Below are positions 10,417 to 18,198 of a stretch of DNA of 64,000 nt, in pieces. Made by a program: the position numbers and the translations under genes. The notes under the pieces are model-generated. The model did no database searches and was not told the origin of the DNA. It saw only the letters and a list, made by a program, of their open reading frames with translations. The stretch covers positions 744,001 to 808,000 of the forward strand of contig JADKCA010000001.1 of NCBI GenBank assembly GCA_016714795.1, read 5' to 3'. This stretch comes from Sphingomonadales bacterium. Lineage in GTDB: Bacteria > Pseudomonadota > Alphaproteobacteria > Sphingomonadales > Sphingomonadaceae. Position 1 is the stretch's first letter. Each line of letters opens with the position of its first letter.

Positions 10417-11295
10417 ATGAAATCAGTTTCAATATCCCTCGCTTTGGTCGCTTGCGCGATGATCGCCTCGGCACCGGCAGACGCGCAAAAGATACCGCGG
10501 CCTATCAACAGTGCCGCTGCCAAGCAGCACATCAAAGCGGCCCGGCTCGCTCAGAAAATGCAGTTGAAGCAGGATCTGGCGGGCGCAAAGGCAACGGTCA
10601 AAAGGGGGAAACCTTTTGTGAAACGCCAGGCGCAGCAGGTGAAGCAATCGTCCAGGGCCGTCGTCAGCACATTCAAGACACGGATGGCGTCAAAAGCCAG
10701 GCTGGTGGCGGCAAAACTGGCCTATGACGCCAACCCCACGCCGAAAAATCTGGCGGGCTGGCAATCTGCCTCCGCAGATTATCGGCCCAAGCGCGAGGCT
10801 CATAAAGACGCTGTCGAAGTGCAGAAGCAAGCGCAAGCGGGGCTGGACAAGGTGAAGGGGCAGCAACAGGCGGCCGTGGAAAAACTGATCAAGGCGCAAT
10901 TTGCGATGGTGCGCGGCCCAGCAAAAGTTGGAAAGCCAGCCTATTCCCAATATGGCACTCTCCCGCTCAGCCCGAAACCGGGTGGCTATGGGGTATACGG
11001 GCCGATTGCCGGGTCGATGTTCAATGGTTTGAGCCCGCCAAAACGCACCAATGCATATTCCACAGCCGCTGATAACGCCAATTTGAAAGCCTATGAAAAT
11101 GGCGGCGCGCCGCGATCCAATTATGGCCTGTTTCCGCCCGAGCGGCCTAGCGGATATGCACTGGCCCCAGCACCAGCCGGTGCACAGCCCTTTGCCAATC
11201 CGGCAGACCGTGGTGCTGCCCCGCCGGTTCCCTTCCGCTTGCGCCAAAATGCCAATCAACCCGAAGCGAACGCCGCGCAAAATCAAGCGCAATAG
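10417..11295 (+). CDS. secreted basic helical protein, paralogue 1 (unrecognised family)
   Basis: A 292-residue protein with a signal peptide ending near APADAQ. Residues about 35-175 are rich in Lys, Gln and Ala and predicted helical or coiled coil (KQDLAGAKATVKRGKPFVKRQ, GLDKVKGQQQAAVEKL). The C-terminal 120 residues are Pro/Gly/Tyr-rich and end with PFRLRQNA. It is clearly paralogous to the next gene: VKxGKPxxxRQAQxVKQ, DYxPxRxAH, KGQQQxAV, RGPxKVGxP and VPFRLRQ are shared. I do not recognise the family. Position in an operon with MACPF and LamG proteins suggests a periplasmic or surface role, perhaps as a scaffold or anchor, but that is inference. Confidence 0.75.
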   Translation: MKSVSISLALVACAMIASAPADAQKIPRPINSAAAKQHIKAARLAQKMQLKQDLAGAKATVKRGKPFVKRQAQQVKQSSRAVVSTFKTRMASKARLVAAKLAYDANPTPKNLAGWQSASADYRPKREAHKDAVEVQKQAQAGLDKVKGQQQAAVEKLIKAQFAMVRGPAKVGKPAYSQYGTLPLSPKPGGYGVYGPIAGSMFNGLSPPKRTNAYSTAADNANLKAYENGGAPRSNYGLFPPERPSGYALAPAPAGAQPFANPADRGAAPPVPFRLRQNANQPEANAAQNQAQ

Positions 11296-11332
11296 ATATG
11301 GTATCCCTAACTGAACTGTGGAGGATTGCCGG

Positions 11333-12181
11333 ATGAAATGGACGCATATTCCCTTGGCCTTGCTGATATCAGCCTTGGTCACGCCAATGGCCGCCGAAGC
11401 ACAGCGCAGAGCGTCACAACCAGGCCATGCTGCCACCAGGCAACAGACGAAGGAGACGCGCAAAGCCCAAAAGGCGCAGCTGAAAGCGGATCTCGCCACA
11501 GCCAAAACGCGGGTCAAACAAGGGAAGCCCTATCTGCAACGACAGGCTCAACTGGTGAAGCAGACGACCCGCAATGTCTTGCGGCTTCAGCAACCGCGCG
11601 TTGAGGGCAGGGCGCGTGTTGAGGCTGCATTTCAATCCTACCGCGCGAACCCTACGGCGCAAAACGCCGCATTCTGGCGGTCGACCTATGCCGATTATAA
11701 ACCGATGCGCGACGCCCATGAAAGCGCGCTGACCTTGCAGCGGCAAGCGATATCCGGCCTTGACCGCATGAAAGGGCAGCAGCAGAAAGCGGTTTCCACC
11801 CTGGTTGATGCGCAAGCCGCCGTGAAACGCGGTCCGCCCAAGGTCGGTCGACCAGTCTATGCGCAGGCCGCTTATGGTCAGTTGGCGCTTGCGCCCAAGC
11901 CTGCGGGCTATGCCGTTTATGCACCGGCTCCCAGCCAGTCACGTGCGGGCCAGGCTGCACCCCGTGCACTCTCGGGCATGTTCGCACGCGGTGCATCAGG
12001 GACGCAGCGCCCGGTTACCACCAACAATTATCAGGATGCGACTGATGTCAGGGGCACACGGACAGGGTTTTCCCTTGCGCCACCGCCGCCCGGCGCAGCG
12101 CCCTACGCCGCGAACCTGCCCAATGTTCCGTTTCGCCTGCGACAAGATGCCTATGAACAGCGCTGGGACACCTTGGACTGA
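11333..12181 (+). CDS. secreted basic helical protein, paralogue 2 (unrecognised family)
   Basis: A 282-residue paralogue of the preceding gene with the same plan: signal peptide (ending near MAAEAQ), a basic Ala/Gln/Lys-rich helical region (KAQLKADLATAKTRVKQG), and a Pro/Gly/Tyr-rich tail with LAPKPAGYAVYAP and PNVPFRLRQDA. I chose the ATG at 11333 because it follows gtggagga and gives a clean signal peptide; an upstream in-frame start at 11318 lacks both. It starts 37 bases after the previous stop. The pair looks like a tandem duplication that has diverged to about one third identity in the helical part, judged by eye. Function unknown. Confidence 0.75.
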   Translation: MKWTHIPLALLISALVTPMAAEAQRRASQPGHAATRQQTKETRKAQKAQLKADLATAKTRVKQGKPYLQRQAQLVKQTTRNVLRLQQPRVEGRARVEAAFQSYRANPTAQNAAFWRSTYADYKPMRDAHESALTLQRQAISGLDRMKGQQQKAVSTLVDAQAAVKRGPPKVGRPVYAQAAYGQLALAPKPAGYAVYAPAPSQSRAGQAAPRALSGMFARGASGTQRPVTTNNYQDATDVRGTRTGFSLAPPPPGAAPYAANLPNVPFRLRQDAYEQRWDTLD

Positions 12182-12216
12182 TCCAAATTGAATTTGAGCC
12201 GGAGGAGATGAAGGCC

Positions 12217-12270
12217 ATGACTGTCCGTCGTCACAACATTTGGCACAGATCGCTGCGTAGATTAGCGGAG
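12217..12270 (+). pseudogene. 5' remnant of a further operon gene cut by an IS end
   Basis: A strong ribosome-binding site, ggaggag at 12201-12207, precedes ATG at 12217. The following 18 codons (MTVRRHNIWHRSLRRLAE) stop making sense where the IS3-type terminus begins at 12271. This fits the start of a fifth gene in the MACPF operon whose body was lost when the IS arrived or deleted neighbouring DNA. Only the start is left, so nothing can be said about its product. Confidence 0.5.
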
Positions 12271-12811
12271 TGTAGGCCTCGTCTGGGGGTTGGTTTTAAG
12301 CGGCGAGCTTGCGGTGTTGCAAGCGCCGATGTTCGATGGTTTTTCGCTTGATCCTTTCACGCTGTTTGATGATGGCCGGTGCCCTGCCGAAGTAGGCATC
12401 GGCGGGTGTCACGTTGCTCAGGCTCTCGTGGTAACGCTGGTGGTTGTAGTGCTCGACGAACGCCTCGATCTGAGCTTCAAGGTCGCCGGGCAGGAAGTAG
12501 TTCTCCAGCAGGATGCGGTTTTTCAAGGTCTGGTGCCAGCGCTCGATCTTGCCTTGGGTTTGCGGGTGCAGCGGGGCACCGCGAACATGGCTCATCTTCC
12601 GGGCCTCGATGTATTCCGCCAGTTCGCCCGCGATGTAGCTGGGGCCATTGTCGCTGAGCAGCCTTGGCTTGTGCAGCACCGTGGCGCTGTCGCAGCCCGA
12701 TGCGGCCAGTGCCATGTCCAGCGTGTCGGTCACGTCCTCGGCGCGCATGTTGGTGCACAGCTTCCAGGCGATGATGTAGCGTGAGAAGTCGTCGAGCACG
12801 GTCGACAGGTA
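12271..12811 (-). mobile_element. truncated IS3-family element
   Basis: The element keeps one terminus, which begins tgtaggcctcgtctgggg at 12271 (IS3-type ends start TG), and the 3' two thirds of the transposase orfB. It stops abruptly at about 12811, in the middle of the transposase, where hydrolase coding sequence begins. The second terminus and orfA are absent and no target duplication can be assigned. The structure is that expected after an IS-mediated adjacent deletion. Confidence 0.8.
12296..12811 (-). pseudogene. IS3-family transposase OrfB, C-terminal fragment
   Basis: The fragment holds the rve integrase core from LSTVLDDFSRYIIAWKL onward. The second catalytic Asp is in RLLSDNGPSY and the catalytic Glu in QTQGKIERWHQTLKN, followed by the typical YHESLSNVTPADAYFG tail. 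The first catalytic Asp and the whole N-terminal region are missing, so it cannot be active. About 171 residues of an expected 280 or so remain. Confidence 0.85.
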
Positions 12812-13151
12812 TGATCAGGCATTGATCGGCGATGATCTTGTCCGCTTGCGCTACGAAGCGAGCGCGCGGCCTGGCGTGCAGGACAGTTACGCCGCCATGT
12901 TCCCCGCGCCGCGCCAGCGCTGGGTTGAAGCGATGGCGCATGAAGAGGCAGACATCCGCGCCATTTCTCATCGCACGCTGCTGGTGCATGGTCGCGATGA
13001 TCGCGTCATCCCCCTGCAAACCTCGCTGACGCTCAACCAGTGGGTTGATGACAGCCAACTGCACATTTTCGGGCGGTGCGGGCATTGGACGCAGATTGAA
13101 CACGCTGATGCCTTCAACGCATTGGTGGCGGAGTTCCTGTCGAGCAGCTGA
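12810..13151 (+). pseudogene. meta-cleavage product hydrolase-like protein, C-terminal fragment
   Basis: This is the C-terminal third of an alpha/beta hydrolase fused to the broken IS. The frame is open from the IS junction (YDQALIGDDLVRLRYEAS) and includes the catalytic acid in HGRDDRVIP and the catalytic histidine in GHWTQIEHA. The nucleophile elbow and cap domain are gone. The motifs resemble carbon-carbon hydrolases acting on ring-fission products of aromatic or steroid breakdown. The ATG at 12822 is only an internal methionine. The fragment marks the other side of a deletion that began in the MACPF operon. Confidence 0.75.
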
Positions 13152-13197
13152 GGGCGCGCCTGGATCAAGACGATGTGCTCGCCCGGACCTTGTCGCT

Positions 13198-13656
13198 ATG
13201 GTGATGCGCATGGATGGTCCGCAACTGCTCGCTCACCTTCGCCAACTTCTTCCGGAAGCGACGGAAATGTGCGCGTTGGACGCTTCGGGCAGTATCGCCC
13301 AAAGCGGGGCTTACCTCTTGCTCATCACGTTGGTGGAGCCTGTGCCATTCGCGCGTGCCGCGCTGGGCCGTCACATGTTGTCGGGCCACCTAGTCTATGT
13401 CGGCAGCGCGCGCGGGGCGGGCGGCATCACAGCGCGGGTTGCCCGGCATTTGCGTCGAGGAAAGTCCGTGCGCTGGCATGTTGATGAACTGACGAACGCC
13501 GCCCAAATGATCACCGCTTTGGCCGTGGCCGATGGAGATGAGTGCGCGATTGTGGCGCAATTGCTCAAATCCCGACTGTTCGTTCCTGCGTTGAAGGGTT
13601 TTGGTAGCAGCGATTGCCGTGTGTGCCCCGCGCATCTCCTCAAGGTCGCGCGCTAA
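13198..13656 (+). CDS. DUF123 / GIY-YIG-like protein
   Basis: A 152-residue protein whose central part (SGAYLLLITLVEPVPFA, HLVYVGSARGAGGITARVARHLR) matches the DUF123 fold, a GIY-YIG nuclease relative. The C-terminal SSDCRVCPAHLLKV carries the paired Cys common in this family. DUF123 domains are sometimes fused to endonuclease III; here it stands alone. The start at 13198 (ATGGTGATG) lies 46 bases after the broken hydrolase; ATG codons at 13204 and 13210 are alternatives. Biological role is not established from the sequence. Confidence 0.75.
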   Translation: MVMRMDGPQLLAHLRQLLPEATEMCALDASGSIAQSGAYLLLITLVEPVPFARAALGRHMLSGHLVYVGSARGAGGITARVARHLRRGKSVRWHVDELTNAAQMITALAVADGDECAIVAQLLKSRLFVPALKGFGSSDCRVCPAHLLKVAR

Positions 13657-13730
13657 GTCAATTGACTTGACCGGGTGCGCGCTTGGGGTGAAACTGGGGG
13701 CAACACCACATTCGAGAGGAAGCCTGAGCC

Positions 13731-14765
13731 ATGAACGCCGACGAATTCCGCTATCGCCTCGCGCCCGAAGACGAGTTTACGCACGATCCGGGCAGCGCCA
13801 AAAACTATAATGAAAGCATGTATTTCAACGTTTTTGATCATGACCGCAAGGCGGGCGGCTGGTTCCGCATCGGCAACCGTCCCAACGAGAATTACGCGGA
13901 AGTGAGTGTGTGCGTCTATCTGCCCGACGGGCGGGTGGGCTTCACCTTTGCGCGCGCCGACATCACGGGCAATGATAGAATGGAAGCCGGTGGCCTGAAG
14001 GTGGAGGTTATCGAACCCTTCAAGCATCTGCGCGTCAGCTTTACCGGGCAGGTTCTTCTGCTGGAGCGTCCGTTCGACATGGCCGACCCCAAGACCGCAT
14101 GGCGCAACAATCCGCAGGTGCCGTGCACGGTCGAAATCAATTATACCGGCCAATCACCCATGTATGGCGGCGAAGTGGAGCGCGTCGATGGCAAGCCCAT
14201 CGAGATCGATCCCGAAAAATCCTTCGCCAAGGCGCATTATGAACAGCTTTGCGCCGGTTCCGGCACCATCACCGTTGGCGGTGAAGTCATCGAGATTGCT
14301 GGCCATGGCCTGCGCGACAAGAGCTGGGGGCCGCGCCACTGGCAGGCAATTGACTGGTATCGCTGGTGCCCGGTCAGCTTTGGGGCAGATTTTGGCATGA
14401 TGTTCACCGTGATCGGGAACGGGCAGGGTGGCGCAAATGGCAGCGGCATGGTGTTCCGCGATGGTGCTTATGACATGATCAACGCCTGCACCATTGAATC
14501 CGCATGGGACGAGCATGGCTATCAGACCGGGATGATCGCCGAGATCGGCACCGAAAGCGGAAAGAGCTATCGGGTGGAGGGCAAGGTGCTCTCGCTCATT
14601 CCGCTGCGCAACCGCCGCGTCGCGCCCGATGGAACCACGCTGCATACCCGCATCACCGAAGGGATGACCGAATTTCGGTGTGACGGCCGCACCGGTTTTG
14701 GCATGAGCGAATATCTGGATCAGATCGTGGATGGCCAGCCTAACGGAAAAATGCTGGGTTACTGA
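13731..14765 (+). CDS. DUF7064/DUF7065-like (lipocalin-type) protein
   Basis: A 344-residue cytosolic protein without signal peptide. Recognisable elements are FNVFDHDRKAGGWFRIGNRPNEN near the start and the central GHGLRDKSWGPRHWQ, which also occurs in hydroxyneurosporene dehydrogenase (CrtC)/AttH-like lipocalin folds. Proteins of this type are common beside steroid- and aromatic-degradation genes in sphingomonads, but no reaction is established. It lies downstream of a broken ring-fission hydrolase and ends in a 7-base overlap with the convergent LysR gene, so the two share a 3' boundary. Confidence 0.65.
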   Translation: MNADEFRYRLAPEDEFTHDPGSAKNYNESMYFNVFDHDRKAGGWFRIGNRPNENYAEVSVCVYLPDGRVGFTFARADITGNDRMEAGGLKVEVIEPFKHLRVSFTGQVLLLERPFDMADPKTAWRNNPQVPCTVEINYTGQSPMYGGEVERVDGKPIEIDPEKSFAKAHYEQLCAGSGTITVGGEVIEIAGHGLRDKSWGPRHWQAIDWYRWCPVSFGADFGMMFTVIGNGQGGANGSGMVFRDGAYDMINACTIESAWDEHGYQTGMIAEIGTESGKSYRVEGKVLSLIPLRNRRVAPDGTTLHTRITEGMTEFRCDGRTGFGMSEYLDQIVDGQPNGKMLGY

Positions 14766-15652
14766 GCCGCCGGATCGAGCAGCGTGTGGCCGTGAACGAT
14801 CTGGCGCAACCAGTCCAGCACGGCGCGCACGCGGCTCACCCGGCTGAGATCGCGGTGAACGACAGTCCAGAAACTGCGCGTGATCCGCACGTCTTCGGGG
14901 AGGATGCGGCGAAGCGCGGCGGACTGGCTGCCAATGAAATGCGGCAAGATGCCGATGCCGAGCCCAGCCTGCGTCAGTGCAAACTGGACGTTGATGCTGG
15001 AGCTGCTGAACGCAGGATGCAGCCCGGCATCCACTTCCGAAAGGTAACGCAACTCGTCTGCATAGATGAAATCGGGAATGTATCCGATCAGGCGATGGCG
15101 ACCGAGACCGGCCACGCCGGTCACGGGCGCGTGACCCGCCAGATAGTCCGCTGAGGCATAGAGACCCAGGCTGTAATCGGCCAGCTTGGCAGCGAGCAAT
15201 GGCCCCTGTGCAGGGCGGGCGAGCATGACCGCCAGATCCGCCTCCCGCTTGGAAGGGTTGAGAAAGCCGTTGGTGGTGACAATCTCCAGCGCGATTTCCG
15301 GATGGCTTTGCGCAAAGGCGGGCAGATGCGGGGCCACCACCCAGCTGGCAAAACCTTCGGACAGGCTGAGCCGCACCGTGCCTGAAAAACGGCTGCGCTC
15401 CCCCGTCAGCGCCGATCCGGCGGAGAGGATGGCGCGCTCCACATCTTCTGCATGGCGCAGCAGTTCGTCGCCGCTCGCCGTCAGCATATGGCCTGCCGGG
15501 CCGGTTTCGAACAGGCTGGTGCCCAAAAGCGCGGAGAGCCGTTCAATCCGTCGCCCGACGGTGGTTGCGTCGACGCCCAGCTTCTGCGCCGCCGCGCCCA
15601 AGGTGCGGGTGCGGGCAAGCGCCAGGAAATAGCGAAGATCATCCCAGTTCAT
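14759..15652 (-). CDS. LysR-family transcriptional regulator
   Basis: A 297-residue LTTR. The N-terminal winged HTH (residues 1-60) reads MNWDDLRYFLALARTRTLG and DATTVGRRIERLSALLGTSLFE. The remainder is a two-lobed effector domain (GTVRLSLSEGFASWVVAPHLP, NVQFALTQAGLGIGILPHF). The frame is open far upstream, antisense to mmsA, but MNWDDLRYF is the canonical family start and is preceded by caggggcag. It is divergent from mmsA with 111 bases between, the usual layout of an LTTR and its target, so control of the valine-catabolic operon is likely. Confidence 0.92.
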   Translation of the reverse strand: MNWDDLRYFLALARTRTLGAAAQKLGVDATTVGRRIERLSALLGTSLFETGPAGHMLTASGDELLRHAEDVERAILSAGSALTGERSRFSGTVRLSLSEGFASWVVAPHLPAFAQSHPEIALEIVTTNGFLNPSKREADLAVMLARPAQGPLLAAKLADYSLGLYASADYLAGHAPVTGVAGLGRHRLIGYIPDFIYADELRYLSEVDAGLHPAFSSSSINVQFALTQAGLGIGILPHFIGSQSAALRRILPEDVRITRSFWTVVHRDLSRVSRVRAVLDWLRQIVHGHTLLDPAAQ

Positions 15653-15668
15653 GCTGATCTGCCCCTGC

Positions 15669-15713
15669 TGCAAAATTGCAGGCGAAGGCTGCATTATTGT
15701 GCATTCCAATGCA
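15669..15713. promoter_or_regulatory. candidate LysR operator between lysR and mmsA
   Basis: Two short dyads lie in the divergent gap: tgcaaaattgca at 15669-15680 and tgcattccaatgca at 15700-15713. Their centres are 32 bases apart, about three helical turns. LTTRs usually bind two T/A-flanked dyads (recognition and activation sites). The assignment is positional only. Confidence 0.4.
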
Positions 15714-15763
15714 AATGTTTTGCGCCTAGCTTGCGCCATCCAAGTTTGAAGGAGGCGGATTTC

Positions 15764-17257
15764 ATGCGGCAGATTGATCATTTCATCGTGGGTGGCGCAG
15801 GCGCATCCACGCGCTTCGGCGATGTGCTGGACCCGAATAATGGCGGCGTACAGGCGCAGGTCGCCTTGGGCGATGCCGCGGTTCTGGAAAAGGCCGTACA
15901 AGCCGCGCTCGCCGCTCAACCCGCATGGGCCGCCACCAACCCGCAGCGCCGTGCGCGGGTGATGTTTGAATTCAAGCGGCTGGTGGAAGCCAATATGGAC
16001 GCGCTGGCGCACATGCTCTCCTCCGAGCACGGCAAGGTGATCGCCGATTCCAAGGGCGACATTCAGCGCGGTCTGGAAGTCATCGAATTCTGCTGCGGCA
16101 TTCCCCACGTTCTGAAGGGCGAATATACGCTGGGTGCGGGCCCGGGCATTGACGTCTATTCGATGCGCCAGCCGATCGGCATCGGCGCGGGCATCACCCC
16201 GTTCAACTTCCCGGCGATGATCCCGCTGTGGATGTCTGGCGTCGCCATCGCCACCGGTAACGCGTTCATCATCAAGCCCTCCGAGCGCGACCCTTCCGTG
16301 CCGGTGCGGCTGGCCGAACTCTTCATCGAAGCGGGCCTGCCCGAAGGCATCTGTCAGGTGGTCCATGGCGACAAGGAGATGGTGGACGCGATTCTCGATC
16401 ACCCGGCGATCGGCGCGATCAGCTTCGTCGGCTCCAGCGACATCGCCCACTATGTCTACAATCGCGGGGTCGCCGCCGGAAAGCGCGTGCAGGCGATGGG
16501 CGGGGCCAAGAACCATGGCATCGTCATGCCCGATGCCGATCTTGACCAGGTGGTGAATGATCTGACCGGCGCGGCCTTCGGCTCTGCCGGTGAACGTTGC
16601 ATGGCGTTGCCTGTGGTGGTGCCGGTGGGCGATGATACGGCGGAGCGGCTGAAGGCCAAGCTCATTCCCGCCATCGCCGCGCTGAAGGTGGGCATATCCA
16701 CCGACGCGGACGCACATTACGGCCCGGTCGTCACGCAGGCGCACAAGGACAAGGTGGAAGCCTGGATTCAGACTTGCGTGGATGAAGGCGGCGAAATGAT
16801 CGTCGATGGTCGCGGCTTCACGCTGCAAGGCCATGAGAAGGGCTTCTTCGTCGGCCCGACCTTGATCGACCATGTGACGACCGACATGTCGAGCTATCAC
16901 AACGAGATTTTCGGCCCCGTGCTTCAGATCGTGCGTGCGAAGGACTTTGAAGAAGCCGTCGCGCTGCCGAGCAAGCACCAATATGGCAATGGCGTGGCAA
17001 TCTTCACGCGCAATGGCCACGCCGCGCGTGAATTCGCCAGCCGCGTCAATGTTGGCATGGTCGGCATCAACGTGCCGATTCCGGTTCCGGTTGCCTATCA
17101 CACGTTCGGCGGCTGGAAACGGTCTGCCTTTGGTGACACCAACCAGCACGGCATGGAAGGCGTGAAGTTCTGGACCAAGGTGAAGACCGTCACCGCGCGC
17201 TGGCCCGATGGCTCGGTGGATGGCGGCAACGCTTTCGTCATCCCGACGATGGGTTAA
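15764..17257 (+). CDS. mmsA: CoA-acylating methylmalonate-semialdehyde dehydrogenase
   Basis: Oxidises methylmalonate semialdehyde to propionyl-CoA at the end of valine (and, in related enzymes, inositol) catabolism. The 497-residue protein has the ALDH fold with the catalytic Cys279 in GSAGERCMALPV. GITPFNFPAMIPLWM and AMGGAKNHGIVMPDAD are characteristic of the CoA-dependent MmsA/IolA branch. The start at 15764 follows aaggaggcgg. It is the first gene of an operon with a polysaccharide deacetylase and mmsB and is divergent from a LysR regulator. Confidence 0.95.
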   Translation: MRQIDHFIVGGAGASTRFGDVLDPNNGGVQAQVALGDAAVLEKAVQAALAAQPAWAATNPQRRARVMFEFKRLVEANMDALAHMLSSEHGKVIADSKGDIQRGLEVIEFCCGIPHVLKGEYTLGAGPGIDVYSMRQPIGIGAGITPFNFPAMIPLWMSGVAIATGNAFIIKPSERDPSVPVRLAELFIEAGLPEGICQVVHGDKEMVDAILDHPAIGAISFVGSSDIAHYVYNRGVAAGKRVQAMGGAKNHGIVMPDADLDQVVNDLTGAAFGSAGERCMALPVVVPVGDDTAERLKAKLIPAIAALKVGISTDADAHYGPVVTQAHKDKVEAWIQTCVDEGGEMIVDGRGFTLQGHEKGFFVGPTLIDHVTTDMSSYHNEIFGPVLQIVRAKDFEEAVALPSKHQYGNGVAIFTRNGHAAREFASRVNVGMVGINVPIPVPVAYHTFGGWKRSAFGDTNQHGMEGVKFWTKVKTVTARWPDGSVDGGNAFVIPTMG

Positions 17258-17262
17258 TCCGC

Positions 17263-18198
17263 GTGCTGCGCGCGCTTTGTGCTGTCCTGTCGCTGCTGCT
17301 GTTTGTGCAGCCAGCCATGGCGGGAAAGCGCATCGCGCTCAGCTTTGACGATGTGCCACGCGCCCGCGGCGGATTTCTCTCGCCTGATGAGCGGACGCAA
17401 CGGCTGATCGCGGCGCTCAAGGCGGCGCAGGTGCGGCAGGTTGCCTTCTTCCTCAACCCCGGACGGCTGACACAGGCTGATGGTGCGGGCGGTGAAGCGC
17501 GGATTGGGGCCTATGTGAAGGCCGGGCATGTCATTGCCAATCACAGTTTCAGCCATCCGGCGCTGCGCCGAACATCCGTGGCAGACTTTCTGGCAGACAT
17601 AGACAAGGCGGAAGACTGGCTGAAAGGTCGGCAGGGCTATCGCCCCTGGTTCCGCTTTCCCTTTCTGGACGAAGGCCGCAGCGACAAGGTCAAGCGGGAC
17701 GCCGTCCGGACAGGCCTCAAGGCCCGGGGTCTACGCAATGGCTATGTCACGATTGACGCGTCAGACTGGAATGTCGAGAATCTGGCTTCGCAGGCGCTGG
17801 CCTCAGGTGTTCCGCTAAACCGGGCAGCGCTGCGTGATCATTATGTCGCGCTGCATGTCGAGGCCGCAAATTTCTATGACGATCTGGCGCGCAAGACGCT
17901 GGGGCGTTCGCCTGCGCATGTCATGCTGCTGCACGAAACGGATATGGCCGCGCTATACATTGCGGATCTGGTTGCGGCGTTGCGTGCAGATGGCTGGACG
18001 ATCATCCCGATCGACACGGCCTATAAAGACAGGATTGGCCGCGAAATGCCCGATGTCCCGTCTGCGCAGGGCACATTGACCGAAGCGCTGGCGTGGCAGA
18101 AGGGCCTGGCTGAGCCGCGCTGGTACGAGTTTAATGATGTGGAGAAAGCCGGAGCACGGTTCCGGCGAGACGTTCTGGGTGAAAGGAAACCTCAATGA
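17263..18198 (+). CDS. secreted polysaccharide deacetylase (NodB) family protein
   Basis: A 311-residue protein with signal peptide (ending near FVQPAMA), starting at GTG 5 bases after mmsA. The NodB fold motifs are present: SFDDVPRARGG with the catalytic and metal Asp pair, ANHSFSHP for the two metal His, and WFRFPFLDEG. It ends in a 4-base overlap with mmsB. Family members remove N-acetyl groups from peptidoglycan, chitin or other glycans in the periplasm. Its place between two valine-catabolic genes is odd and gives no clue to a glycan substrate. Confidence 0.88.
   Translation: MLRALCAVLSLLLFVQPAMAGKRIALSFDDVPRARGGFLSPDERTQRLIAALKAAQVRQVAFFLNPGRLTQADGAGGEARIGAYVKAGHVIANHSFSHPALRRTSVADFLADIDKAEDWLKGRQGYRPWFRFPFLDEGRSDKVKRDAVRTGLKARGLRNGYVTIDASDWNVENLASQALASGVPLNRAALRDHYVALHVEAANFYDDLARKTLGRSPAHVMLLHETDMAALYIADLVAALRADGWTIIPIDTAYKDRIGREMPDVPSAQGTLTEALAWQKGLAEPRWYEFNDVEKAGARFRRDVLGERKPQ

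Noticed and set aside
10417..12181. The two basic proteins as PEP-CTERM substrates of the nearby exosortase
   Set aside because: Neither C-terminus has a PEP motif, a membrane helix or a basic tail.
12822..13151. Independent small alpha/beta hydrolase starting at ATG 12822
   Set aside because: The frame is open upstream to the IS junction and lacks the nucleophile and half of the fold, so it is a fragment, not a small gene.
15653..17149. Long open minus-strand frame running into the LysR gene (796 codons in total)
   Set aside because: It is antisense to mmsA, which has clear motifs, and the LysR protein starts at MNWDDLRYF. The extension is a high-GC shadow.
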